Assembly (NCBI GenBank): GCA_024279255.1
Contig: JAJRRT010000029.1
Coordinates: 1-64,000 of the forward strand
DNA length: 64,000 bases
Direction of reading: 5' to 3'
From: Deltaproteobacteria bacterium
GTDB taxonomy: Bacteria; Desulfobacterota; Desulfuromonadia; Desulfuromonadales; Geopsychrobacteraceae
In this document: piece after piece, positions 1 through 7,074 of the stretch
Layout of the letters: each line of letters starts with the position of its first letter
How positions within the stretch are numbered: position 1 is the stretch's first letter
The notes under the pieces: generated by a model
The model's input: the letters and a program-made list of their open reading frames with translations, nothing else
Told to the model about the DNA's origin: nothing
The model's database searches: none
Program-made: the position numbers and the translations under genes

Positions 1-281
1 ATGATGTCGGCGCCTGTTTCCGTTGAAATCATGACGACGGGAATGTCTTTAATCGAATCATCTTCGGATTTTGCTTTGAGAAATTCGAGGCCATTCATAT
101 TTGGCATATTGATATCGCTCAAGACAACATCGACAGTATTACTGGTGAGAACATCGAGAGCTTCCTGCCCATCAGCGGCTTCTAGAATTTCAGAAAAATC
201 GATTCCTGCCTGGCGCAGAGCACGTGAAACGATTTTGCGCATTGTGTTGGAATCATCGACAATAAGTACTGTTTTTCCCAT
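1..281 (-). CDS. cheY: CheY-like response regulator (3' end outside window)
   Basis: Minus-strand single-domain receiver cut by the left edge of the window; about 93 residues are visible, beginning MGKTVLIVDDSNTMRKIVSR. The acidic pair VDDS, the phosphoacceptor in VVLSDINMPNMNG and the VVMIST segment (conserved Ser/Thr) are all present, so it should be phosphorylated by CheA and act as a soluble output of the chemotaxis pathway. A strong AAGGAG lies about five bases upstream of the ATG. It is the most distal visible gene of the che operon and resembles CheY more than the receiver at 825-1199. The C-terminal lysine region is not visible. Identity as a receiver is certain; which receptor system it serves is inferred from position. 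Confidence 0.9.
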   Translation of the reverse strand, partial: MGKTVLIVDDSNTMRKIVSRALRQAGIDFSEILEAADGQEALDVLTSNTVDVVLSDINMPNMNGLEFLKAKSEDDSIKDIPVVMISTETGADI

Positions 282-322
282 GGGAATCTCCTTGTAACTC
301 AGAAGTTAAATTACGAATAAAT

Positions 323-799
323 TTAGTTATTTTCAGATATAAAACCTGTACCATTGGCCACAAGTAATAGTGGAGAGCCTTCAATCTGAAGATTCCAGAC
401 AAGAGACTCTTCGTCGCTTTCGGGGATAGGTCCTTCACCATACTCAGGTAGCCCCAGTTGATAAGTCTGGTCGTTAGGTAGCAGCTTGGTCATAAAGAGG
501 CCCGCAAGAGTATTCAAAATTTCGGAGAGAATGTCCTGACGTTGGACCTCTTCAACATCAGCGATGTCAATGCTGAACATGTCGGCAGTCATGGTTGTGA
601 GTAGATTTTTGGGTAACGCAAGTCGAAGCTCTCCCTGCAGGGGGTTGTGGATAAGGATGCTGACCCAATCCCTCTCAGTTGGGATATCAAAGCCGATCTC
701 CTCCGATTGTTCAGCAACTTCAACAAAAGCCATATTTTCGAAAGTTTCGCGAACGGCCTCGATCATGGCTTTGTAGATAGGGGTATCCTGATGTGGCAT
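323..799 (-). CDS. cheX: CheX/CheC-like chemotaxis phosphatase
   Basis: Protein of about 158 residues resembling CheX, a family that dephosphorylates CheY-P. The segment DILSEILNTLAGLF contains the E-x-x-N pair that forms the active site in CheX/CheC proteins; a single such helix suggests CheX rather than CheC, which normally has two. I chose the ATG giving MPHQDTPIYK because GGAGAG lies just upstream; an earlier ATG at 832 would add 11 residues and overlap the receiver gene upstream. It lies between two CheY-type receivers, a sensible place for a phosphatase that resets them. The family call rests on motif and context, since the overall sequence is divergent. Confidence 0.75.
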   Translation of the reverse strand: MPHQDTPIYKAMIEAVRETFENMAFVEVAEQSEEIGFDIPTERDWVSILIHNPLQGELRLALPKNLLTTMTADMFSIDIADVEEVQRQDILSEILNTLAGLFMTKLLPNDQTYQLGLPEYGEGPIPESDEESLVWNLQIEGSPLLLVANGTGFISENN

Positions 800-824
800 A
801 ATTCTCTCCAGTATTAAATCTCGT

Positions 825-1199
825 TCAGTCATCAATAAACTTTGCCAAAGCGTCCATCAGCATCGGCGGTGATATCGGCTTGTTGATGACTTTAAGGGCT
901 CCGAGTTTAAGAAGTTCCTGCTCTTTGGCCGGATTGCCAGCACTGGTGATAATCACGACCGGCATATCCATCAGTTTTGGACTGGATTTGACCCACTTGA
1001 GCAGAGTTTCACCATCCATGACCGGCATATTCAAGTCACTCAGTAGTAGATCGGTCGGGGCGGCCTTCGCTGCAGTCAAGGCTTCTTTTCCATGCTCAGC
1101 TTCAACAATCTCGACGTCACCTAATCCGATGATATCGAGGCAACGCTTTATGAACATGCGAGCAGTCGCTGAGTCATCTGCTATGACTATTCGTTTCAT
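825..1199 (-). CDS. CheY-like single-domain response regulator
   Basis: A 124-residue receiver beginning MKRIVIADDSATARMFIKRC. It has the acidic pair ADDS, the phosphoacceptor Asp in LLLSDLNMPVMDG, the conserved Thr in VVIITSAG and the Lys in INKPISP, so it should be phosphorylated by the operon's CheA or another kinase. No output domain is fused, so it probably acts by protein-protein contact or as a phosphate sink. It is separated by three bases from the HDOD gene upstream and runs close to the CheX-like gene downstream, which fits one transcript. It differs clearly from the receiver at the window edge, so two non-identical CheY proteins flank the phosphatase. Confidence 0.92.
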   Translation of the reverse strand: MKRIVIADDSATARMFIKRCLDIIGLGDVEIVEAEHGKEALTAAKAAPTDLLLSDLNMPVMDGETLLKWVKSSPKLMDMPVVIITSAGNPAKEQELLKLGALKVINKPISPPMLMDALAKFIDD

Positions 1200-1202
1200 T
1201 TT

Positions 1203-2075
1203 CTATTCTCCCGCTTCAGAGAAAGAGCGTTCAAGCTTCTCAAAATCTTCATTTACGACCAGCATGACATTCGCCAATGCATTCGGGTGAAGATCAATAT
1301 ATTGGGTGTAGTCAGTGTCGAGCTTATATTGCATGCTGTCGGCTCCCGTTCCACAGCCTCCCATCATGGCAATATTGTCACCGAGGTGAACGGCATAAAC
1401 CAGCTCTCTAAATTCTTCAGAGGCCTCTGCCGGAGTATGATGAAAGCGGATTGCGTTGGCAATCGGCTCCGGTAATTTCCAAACGAGAGCAAGCTCATAA
1501 CCCGCCCGAGGGTGATCGAAACCGATCAATTCTTCTTCGGCGCTAAGATAGTCGCTAAACTCATCATTCTCGATTTTTTGAAGGACATCCTTTGCTGTCC
1601 CTTGAAGGTAGTCAGAAATCAGCGCCTTTCCAATGTCGTGTAATAATCCTGCGGTAAAGGCCAGATCCGGATTGATTGTTGAGTTGCTTTGCGTCACAAC
1701 CTCTCGTGACGCGATGGCAGTGCGCAGGTCGTGCCGCCAGAGCGCGCCATGTTCGCCTTCGTATCCCTTAAGTTCCTTGTCAAAGAGTTGGGCCGCACAA
1801 TCACCGATTGCGATACCGACAACTAAACGTTCACCAAGATATGAGATGGCGCGATCGAGAGATGTAATTTCATTGATTAAGCCAAAAGCAGCAGAGTTAA
1901 CAACCTTGAGCACCCTTGCAGTCAGAGTGGCGTCTGTCTTGACGACATTGACGATCTGCATAAGGTCATGATCAGGATCTGTGGTTGTCTGCAACAGTTG
2001 ATTAGCACTGGCAGAAAGCAGAGGCACCGAGCTAATGACTTTTTGGATCTCTTCGGGGGAAATTTTTTCAGTCAT
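1203..2075 (-). CDS. HDOD domain protein in chemotaxis operon
   Basis: About 290 residues dominated by an HDOD domain (an HD-related output domain common in signalling operons of Deltaproteobacteria). Seen: VKTDATLTARVLKVVNSAAFG near the N-terminus, a retained HD core TAGLLHDIGKALIS around residue 150, and a downstream RFHHTP segment. Start ATG (MTEKISPEE) is chosen because GAGGAG sits seven bases upstream; an upstream TTG is possible but weaker. It lies between cheD and the receiver gene and is probably cotranscribed. HDOD proteins have been tied to chemotaxis and c-di-GMP signalling in other bacteria, but no enzymatic activity can be assigned from sequence alone. Confidence 0.88.
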   Translation of the reverse strand: MTEKISPEEIQKVISSVPLLSASANQLLQTTTDPDHDLMQIVNVVKTDATLTARVLKVVNSAAFGLINEITSLDRAISYLGERLVVGIAIGDCAAQLFDKELKGYEGEHGALWRHDLRTAIASREVVTQSNSTINPDLAFTAGLLHDIGKALISDYLQGTAKDVLQKIENDEFSDYLSAEEELIGFDHPRAGYELALVWKLPEPIANAIRFHHTPAEASEEFRELVYAVHLGDNIAMMGGCGTGADSMQYKLDTDYTQYIDLHPNALANVMLVVNEDFEKLERSFSEAGE

Positions 2076-2086
2076 CTCATGGCTCC

Positions 2087-2575
2087 TCAAAGTTTCCAGT
2101 TAGGACGGCCGGGAGAACTGAGGGTAATCTCTCCGGTGTCAACAGATACGGAAACGGTACGGCTGAAGTTGCCGCCCAAATCTTCAGCGACAGCCCCCAT
2201 CCCGTATTTCCATAGAATCTTTTTTATCGACAGTGCGTTTCGTTTGCCGATCTGGAAGGTGTCGTTGGTGTCCATAACGTTGGCGCCTCCACACAGTTTA
2301 ACCACCATCCCCTTACCTTTGGGGTTACAGCCAAATTTGGCCATTTCAGCAAATAAGGCAGGAATGCCAGTGTCGGCGAAGTATCCAGGCTTTTCGACGG
2401 ATTTAGCTTTATTGATTGAAGATTCAGGCAGCGCGACATGCACCATTCCGATAGTTCTGGTTTTGGGGTCGAGAAAAACAACAGACACGCAGGAACCCAA
2501 GGCGAAGGTCTTTACATCTTCACCTGGTAGGTTCGAGGCGCCATAGTCGCCGACTCCAAGGATGATCTGCCCCAT
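2087..2575 (-). CDS. cheD: Chemoreceptor glutamine deamidase CheD
   Basis: CheD deamidates selected glutamines on chemoreceptors to glutamates, adjusting their signalling state. The 162-residue protein carries the catalytic Cys29 in FALGSCVSV and the His46 in GMVHVALPES, with the later Thr/Ser-containing NDTFQIGKRN segment also typical. It begins three bases after the cheB stop codon, with GGAGAAATAG before the ATG, so the genes are probably translated in series. CheD is also a partner of CheC/CheX-type phosphatases in some species, and a CheX-like gene is present downstream in the same operon. Length is normal for the family (about 160). Confidence 0.95.
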   Translation of the reverse strand: MGQIILGVGDYGASNLPGEDVKTFALGSCVSVVFLDPKTRTIGMVHVALPESSINKAKSVEKPGYFADTGIPALFAEMAKFGCNPKGKGMVVKLCGGANVMDTNDTFQIGKRNALSIKKILWKYGMGAVAEDLGGNFSRTVSVSVDTGEITLSSPGRPNWKL

Positions 2576-2578
2576 AAT

Positions 2579-3631
2579 CTATTTCTCCACAAGTAGATTG
2601 AGAAGGGTTTGAGCAATCTTATCAAGAGGAACAAGTTTTTCAGCTCCACCTTTTTCATAGGCAACTTTTGGCATGCCGAAGACTACGGAGCTTGCTTCGT
2701 CCTGAGCGATGCAGTGTGCCCCGGCATTCTTCATCGCCAGCATGCCATCGGCACCATCTCCACCCATGCCAGTCAGCATCCCTCCGACGGCGTTGGTGCC
2801 GACGTGTTCAGCGACAGAATTCATCATGACATCGACTGAAGGGCAATGACCGCTGACCTTGTCAGTCCCTCCACACTTCACATGGTAAAAACCACCTGAG
2901 CGCACGACCTTCATCTGCATTCCGCCGGGCGCGACAAGGATCAGGCCGTTGCGAACCCGATCTCCATCTGCAGCTTCTTTAACTTCCATGGCACAAAGAG
3001 TATTGAGCCGCTCAGAAAACATTTTGGTAAAACCGCCCGGCATATGTTGGACAATAACGACACCGGGAGTGGTCGCTGGAAACTGGGTTATCACTTTGCG
3101 AATTGCTTCAGTACCACCTGTCGAAGCCCCAATTGTGATGATCTTATCTGTCGACTCGGCCAGTGCTTTATTGCCGGCCAATGTTTGCGGATTTGTACTA
3201 ATCCGTTTCCCTTTCCAGTGAGAAACATTGGCCGTTGAGGCAATCTTGACCTTGGCTTGGAGCTCTCCAATCATTGTGTTGAGACCTGAAGCCACATTGC
3301 TGGTTGGTTTGGCCACAAAATCGACAGCTCCGGCTTCCAGCGCGTCAATGGTGATCTGTTTGCCACGTTGAGTTAGCGAACTGACCATGACTATCGGAAT
3401 TGGAAATTGGGGCATCAGTTTGCGCAGAAAGGCCACACCATCCATTTTCGGCATCTCGACGTCGAGAGTCAGAACATCTGGACGGAGTTGCACTATTTTG
3501 TCGCGCGCCTGATACGGGTCTGTGGCAGTCCCTACAACTTCGATATTGGGGTCGAGATTCAGCCCCTGACTAAGGATGTTGCGCACTAGTGCCGAATCGT
3601 CAACGATCAGAACACGAATAGGGCGAGCCAT
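2579..3631 (-). CDS. cheB: Chemotaxis methylesterase CheB
   Basis: CheB removes methyl groups from receptor glutamates when phosphorylated by CheA. The 350-residue protein has an N-terminal receiver (VLIVDDSALVRN; DVLTLDVEMPKMDG) and a C-terminal methylesterase domain with the catalytic Ser in TIGASTGGTEAI, His in VIVQHMPGGFT and Asp in LTGMGGDGADGM. The receiver-esterase linker is about 35 residues. The ATG giving MARPIRV overlaps the cheR stop by one base (TGATG), with GGGGGGAG just upstream, showing tight translational coupling of the methyltransferase and methylesterase. Confidence 0.97.
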   Translation of the reverse strand: MARPIRVLIVDDSALVRNILSQGLNLDPNIEVVGTATDPYQARDKIVQLRPDVLTLDVEMPKMDGVAFLRKLMPQFPIPIVMVSSLTQRGKQITIDALEAGAVDFVAKPTSNVASGLNTMIGELQAKVKIASTANVSHWKGKRISTNPQTLAGNKALAESTDKIITIGASTGGTEAIRKVITQFPATTPGVVIVQHMPGGFTKMFSERLNTLCAMEVKEAADGDRVRNGLILVAPGGMQMKVVRSGGFYHVKCGGTDKVSGHCPSVDVMMNSVAEHVGTNAVGGMLTGMGGDGADGMLAMKNAGAHCIAQDEASSVVFGMPKVAYEKGGAEKLVPLDKIAQTLLNLLVEK

Positions 3632-4491
3632 CACGCTCCCCCCTTCTGGTAGAGGGCAGGTTGGATATAGTTGTAAAGAGATTGTGAACGTCCCAGGGTT
3701 TCGGAGTGACCGATAAAGAAATATCCTCCGGGTTCGGTATGCTTGTGAAAGCGCGCAACCAAAGCGTCTCTGGTTGGCTGGTCAAAATAGATCATGACGT
3801 TGCGACAGAAAATAATCTGAAATTGGTTTTTAAAAGGGAAGCTGCTGTTCATCAAGTTGAAGCGCCGATAGGTTGCTTCCCGTTTTACATCCTCACGCAC
3901 AGCTAACTTTCCGTTGGGTGCAGATGTGAAATATTTATTCCGCAAGTTGACTGGCAGCTGCTCAACTCGATCTTGATCATAAACTCCTGCACGTGCCGCA
4001 GAGAGAGCACGATCAGAAATGTCGGTCGCGAGAATTCCCGCGTCCCAGTTTTTGTAATCGGCACCTAAATATTCCATCATCAGCATTACGAGGGTATAGG
4101 GTTCTTCTCCGGTTGAACTGCCAGCACACCAGATGCGTAAATCTTTTCGGTTTTGTTGTTTGAGGCGCTCAATTACCTTTGGCAGAGCGGTTTCCAGAAA
4201 ATAGGTGAAATGATCCTTCTCACGATTGAAGTAGGTATGGTTGGTCGAGATCAGATCGACGAGTTCGCTCAACCCTTGCTCCGATTTATCTCCGATCAGA
4301 AAATCAATGTATTGCTGAAACGCTGAAAAGCCACGGGTGCGCATCAACTTTTGTAGCCGCCCTACCAATAACGAGCGTTTCTGCTCGGTCAGATTGATGC
4401 CGAAGCGCTTCTGAATCAGATCGCGAAGCGCGCCAAATTCGTCATCACTGATCGGCATCATTCCTGTGCTCGCTAGTTGTGGTTGAATCAT
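3631..4491 (-). CDS. cheR: Chemotaxis protein methyltransferase CheR
   Basis: SAM-dependent methyltransferase that adds methyl groups to receptor glutamates, opposing CheB. About 286 residues: an N-terminal helical domain (DEFGALRDLIQKRFGINL) followed by the methyltransferase fold with the SAM-binding motif IWCAGSSTGEEPYTLVM, a second motif ATDISDRALSAARAG and IIFCRNVMIYFD. Start MIQPQLAS is chosen because AAAGAG lies seven bases upstream; starts further upstream would run into the receptor gene that ends at 4502. No C-terminal pentapeptide-binding extension is obvious and no tethering pentapeptide is visible on the receptors of this window. Confidence 0.95.
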   Translation of the reverse strand: MIQPQLASTGMMPISDDEFGALRDLIQKRFGINLTEQKRSLLVGRLQKLMRTRGFSAFQQYIDFLIGDKSEQGLSELVDLISTNHTYFNREKDHFTYFLETALPKVIERLKQQNRKDLRIWCAGSSTGEEPYTLVMLMMEYLGADYKNWDAGILATDISDRALSAARAGVYDQDRVEQLPVNLRNKYFTSAPNGKLAVREDVKREATYRRFNLMNSSFPFKNQFQIIFCRNVMIYFDQPTRDALVARFHKHTEPGGYFFIGHSETLGRSQSLYNYIQPALYQKGGA

Positions 4492-4501
4492 AGTCATCTC
4501 T

Positions 4502-5683
4502 TTAAAGTTCATTATCGTTGAGGGCGACCTGTGGTTGGGCGATAGCCCTCCAACCTGTGGACTGAGTCTGTGGGGGCACAATCTGTTCTGCTGCCGGTTT
4601 TGGGGAGGCCGGATGACCCGGTTGCTGATAGGTTCTCGCAGGTTGAGCAGAATCCTGTGGCCCCAATTTGAAGCGTCTGAGGAGCTGATTCAGGTGGCGT
4701 GCCTGACTTGCCAACTCAACCGCTGTTGCAGAAGTTTCCTCGGCATTAGCGGTGTTTGACTGCCCCACTTGATCAATTTGGTTGAGACCTTCATTGATCT
4801 GCGAGATCCCCGAAGCCTGTTCGTGGCTGGCGGATGCAATTTCTCCGACCAGATCGGTCGCCTTGGTGATGCCAGTTACAATTTCGGCAAGCGCAGCCGC
4901 AGTGTTATCCGCCAGTTCGGCGCCATTGCTGGCTTTGTTTACAGAACCTTCGATCAGTTCAGCTGTTTCGCTGGCGGCTTTAGCGCTCCGGGCTGCGAGG
5001 TTACGAACCTCTTCGGCAACCACGGCAAACCCTTTGCCATGTTGGCCTGCCCGGGCTGCTTCAACTGCTGCATTTAAAGCGAGCAGGTTGGTTTGGAATG
5101 CTATTTCATCGATAACTTTGATGATTTTGCTAATATTCTGACCAGATTGACTAATTTCAGCCATCGCCTCAATCAGGTCTGCCATTTTTTGATTACCGTT
5201 TTGTGCTGCGTTGCGCGCATTGGTTGCCAGCAGGTTGGCTTGACCAGCATTTTCGGCGTTAAGTTTGGTTTGAGATGACATTTGAGCAACTGAGCTGTTG
5301 ATCTCTTCCAGAGAGACAGCTTGACTGGTTGCACCATCCGCTAACCCCTGGCTGGTCACTTCAACGGTCGTCGATCCTTGGCCAATCAAATCTGCGGTCG
5401 TAACAAGTTGTCCGAGGATATCTTTTAAGTTCTCACGCATCCGCACAAGTGCCTGGCCCAATTCGTCAGCCTCGGAAGATACAATGACTGGCTTACAGAG
5501 ATCGCCATCGGCAATATCACGTGCAAAACGCGCCCGAACTTTCATAGAATTGGACAGGGCCATTAAGCCCGAACCGAGTTCCTGCATATTATCGGTAGGT
5601 CCATAAAGTTCACAATCGCGACAGTCTTTCCCCGCTTTTGCAGAAGGACATTGTTTGTCTGTAGAAAAAGAGCCAGAGGTCAC
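4502..5683 (-). CDS. Chemoreceptor, C-terminal signalling fragment of a frameshifted gene
   Basis: This 393-residue frame holds the rest of a HAMP-type linker and a full cytoplasmic signalling domain with the invariant hairpin tip ([20 protein letters not shown]) and [20 protein letters not shown]. It lacks its own sensor and membrane segments. It overlaps the upstream fragment by GTGA, but its first residues ([18 protein letters not shown]) continue a Cys-rich segment whose first half is encoded out of frame just before. Adding one base near 5725 joins the two frames into a continuous protein with regularly spaced cysteines. So the apparent GTG start is probably not natural, and this is one receptor gene broken by a one-base deletion or a sequencing error. 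It is the resident receptor of the che operon. Confidence 0.8.
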   Translation of the reverse strand: MTSGSFSTDKQCPSAKAGKDCRDCELYGPTDNMQELGSGLMALSNSMKVRARFARDIADGDLCKPVIVSSEADELGQALVRMRENLKDILGQLVTTADLIGQGSTTVEVTSQGLADGATSQAVSLEEINSSVAQMSSQTKLNAENAGQANLLATNARNAAQNGNQKMADLIEAMAEISQSGQNISKIIKVIDEIAFQTNLLALNAAVEAARAGQHGKGFAVVAEEVRNLAARSAKAASETAELIEGSVNKASNGAELADNTAAALAEIVTGITKATDLVGEIASASHEQASGISQINEGLNQIDQVGQSNTANAEETSATAVELASQARHLNQLLRRFKLGPQDSAQPARTYQQPGHPASPKPAAEQIVPPQTQSTGWRAIAQPQVALNDNEL

Positions 5684-6489
5684 CCAACACGGGTCTTCCT
5701 TGCCGTAACTCGCGCAATCCGTTTCACCGCAACCTTTTTACTGGAGCAATTGACAGGCTTGCCGCAATCAACACTGATGTTGGTGTTGCCTTGGGACAAG
5801 GTATACAGGGCTTCACGAACACGAGATAGAGGGCCCGTGATGCTTCGGTTTACAAAGAAGACGAGTAGACCGGTGATGAACAGAACAATAGTCACTAGAG
5901 TGATGTTTGTACGAAGGATTGAACTGAGTTCCGCTTCAACGTCATCGACATAGAGGCCGCTTCCGACAATCCATCCCCACGCTGGAATCAGTTTGACATA
6001 AGAGATTTTTGAGACCGGCTTTTCATATCCAGGTTTAGGCCAGTAGTAATCAACAAATCCGCCACCACTTTTTTGGGCAACCTTGGCAAATTCTACGAAA
6101 AGGTGTTTTCCATTTGGATCCTTGCTGGCGGAAAGATCCTTACCGTCCAGGGCTGGTTTGATTGGATGCATGATCATTTTTGGACTCGTGTCATTGATCC
6201 AGAAATAACCACTTGAACCGTAGCGCAGTAATTTGATTGCGGCCATCGCCTGAGCCTGCGCCATGTCGCGTGAAAATTGCCCGGATTTCTCAGCTCTGAC
6301 AAAATGTTCAATTACACCTGCAGCCGTTTCAGTTTGATGCTGCACCCGGAGCCTGCGATTTTCGAAACGGGAATTACGATCCTTCTGGTAAAGCCAGGTC
6401 ATGGCCAGGCAAAAAACACAGATAATCGCAAGTGACATCAACGTCATCTTGAGTGAAAGGTTCATTTTTAGCAGCCTGGATAACTTCAT
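5680..6489 (-). CDS. Chemoreceptor, N-terminal sensor fragment of a frameshifted gene
   Basis: About 269 residues: an N-terminal transmembrane helix ([20 protein letters not shown]), a periplasmic Cache-type sensor ([36 protein letters not shown] are typical of sCache), a second transmembrane helix ([17 protein letters not shown]) and a HAMP start with ITGPL. The frame then enters [14 protein letters not shown] and goes off into a basic tail before TGA. In the alternative frame the same DNA reads [16 protein letters not shown], which continues the cysteine pattern into the next fragment. The break lies at the AAAAAGG run near 5720-5728. sCache receptors usually sense small organic acids; the ligand here is unknown. 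The ATG at 6489 gives [10 protein letters not shown]; a nearby upstream GTG is possible. Confidence 0.8.
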   Translation of the reverse strand: MKLSRLLKMNLSLKMTLMSLAIICVFCLAMTWLYQKDRNSRFENRRLRVQHQTETAAGVIEHFVRAEKSGQFSRDMAQAQAMAAIKLLRYGSSGYFWINDTSPKMIMHPIKPALDGKDLSASKDPNGKHLFVEFAKVAQKSGGGFVDYYWPKPGYEKPVSKISYVKLIPAWGWIVGSGLYVDDVEAELSSILRTNITLVTIVLFITGLLVFFVNRSITGPLSRVREALYTLSQGNTNISVDCGKPVNCSSKKVAVKRIARVTARKTRVG

Positions 6490-6536
6490 TTGTAATCCCA
6501 ACCTCCCCACTCCTTTTATAGATTATCGAATTGTTT

Positions 6537-7055
6537 TCAGTCTTCTGCGATGTCACCGATCAGTTTTTGCATCTCCTCATTGAAAAGAAGCTCCTGAACA
6601 TCGAGCAGAATCTTGACTTCTTCACCGATTTTCCCCATGCCCTGAATGCAGCGGTTTCCTGAACTGTTTCCGGTGCGAGGTGGCGGCTCGACGTTCTTTT
6701 CCGGGATATCAGCAACTTCACTAACTTCGTCGACAACCAGACCGACTTCGGTGCCGTCAATATTAACAACGATGATGCAGGTGCGATCATCGTAATCGCG
6801 CGCTTCAATCCTGAAGCGCGCTCGCACGTCCATGACCGGAATCACTTTACCGCGGAGATTGATAACGCCACGGATGAATGCTGGCATGTCCGGGACTTCC
6901 GTAATTTGTTGAATCCCAATAATTTCTGTTACGAAGCGAATCTCTATACCGTAGTCTTCACCCGCCAGGTGAAAAGTTAGATATTTATCCTTTTGGGTGT
7001 CCTCATTCTCGAACTCTTCGACTACCGTTTTGACAGCATTACTGCTTCCGCTCAT
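6537..7055 (-). CDS. cheW: Chemotaxis coupling protein CheW
   Basis: CheW links receptors to the CheA kinase. The 172-residue protein has the SH3-like CheW fold: YLTFHLAGEDYGIEIRFVTEII, MPAFIRGVINLRGKVIPVMDVRARF and the Val-rich VGLVVDEVSEVADI. Start MSGSSNAVK is chosen because GGAGGAG lies just upstream of this ATG; earlier starts would run into cheA. It follows cheA with a gap of about 20 bases. An acidic N-terminal extension (VEEFENEDTQKD) precedes the domain, and this is somewhat longer than in enteric CheW. Confidence 0.96.
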   Translation of the reverse strand: MSGSSNAVKTVVEEFENEDTQKDKYLTFHLAGEDYGIEIRFVTEIIGIQQITEVPDMPAFIRGVINLRGKVIPVMDVRARFRIEARDYDDRTCIIVVNIDGTEVGLVVDEVSEVADIPEKNVEPPPRTGNSSGNRCIQGMGKIGEEVKILLDVQELLFNEEMQKLIGDIAED

Positions 7056-7074
7056 TTTCTCCTCCATCGATTTT

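Noticed and set aside
5680-5683. The GTGA overlap as natural translational coupling of two separate receptor proteins
   Set aside because: Out-of-frame DNA just before the overlap encodes cysteines that continue the pattern on both sides, which is better explained by one frameshifted gene.
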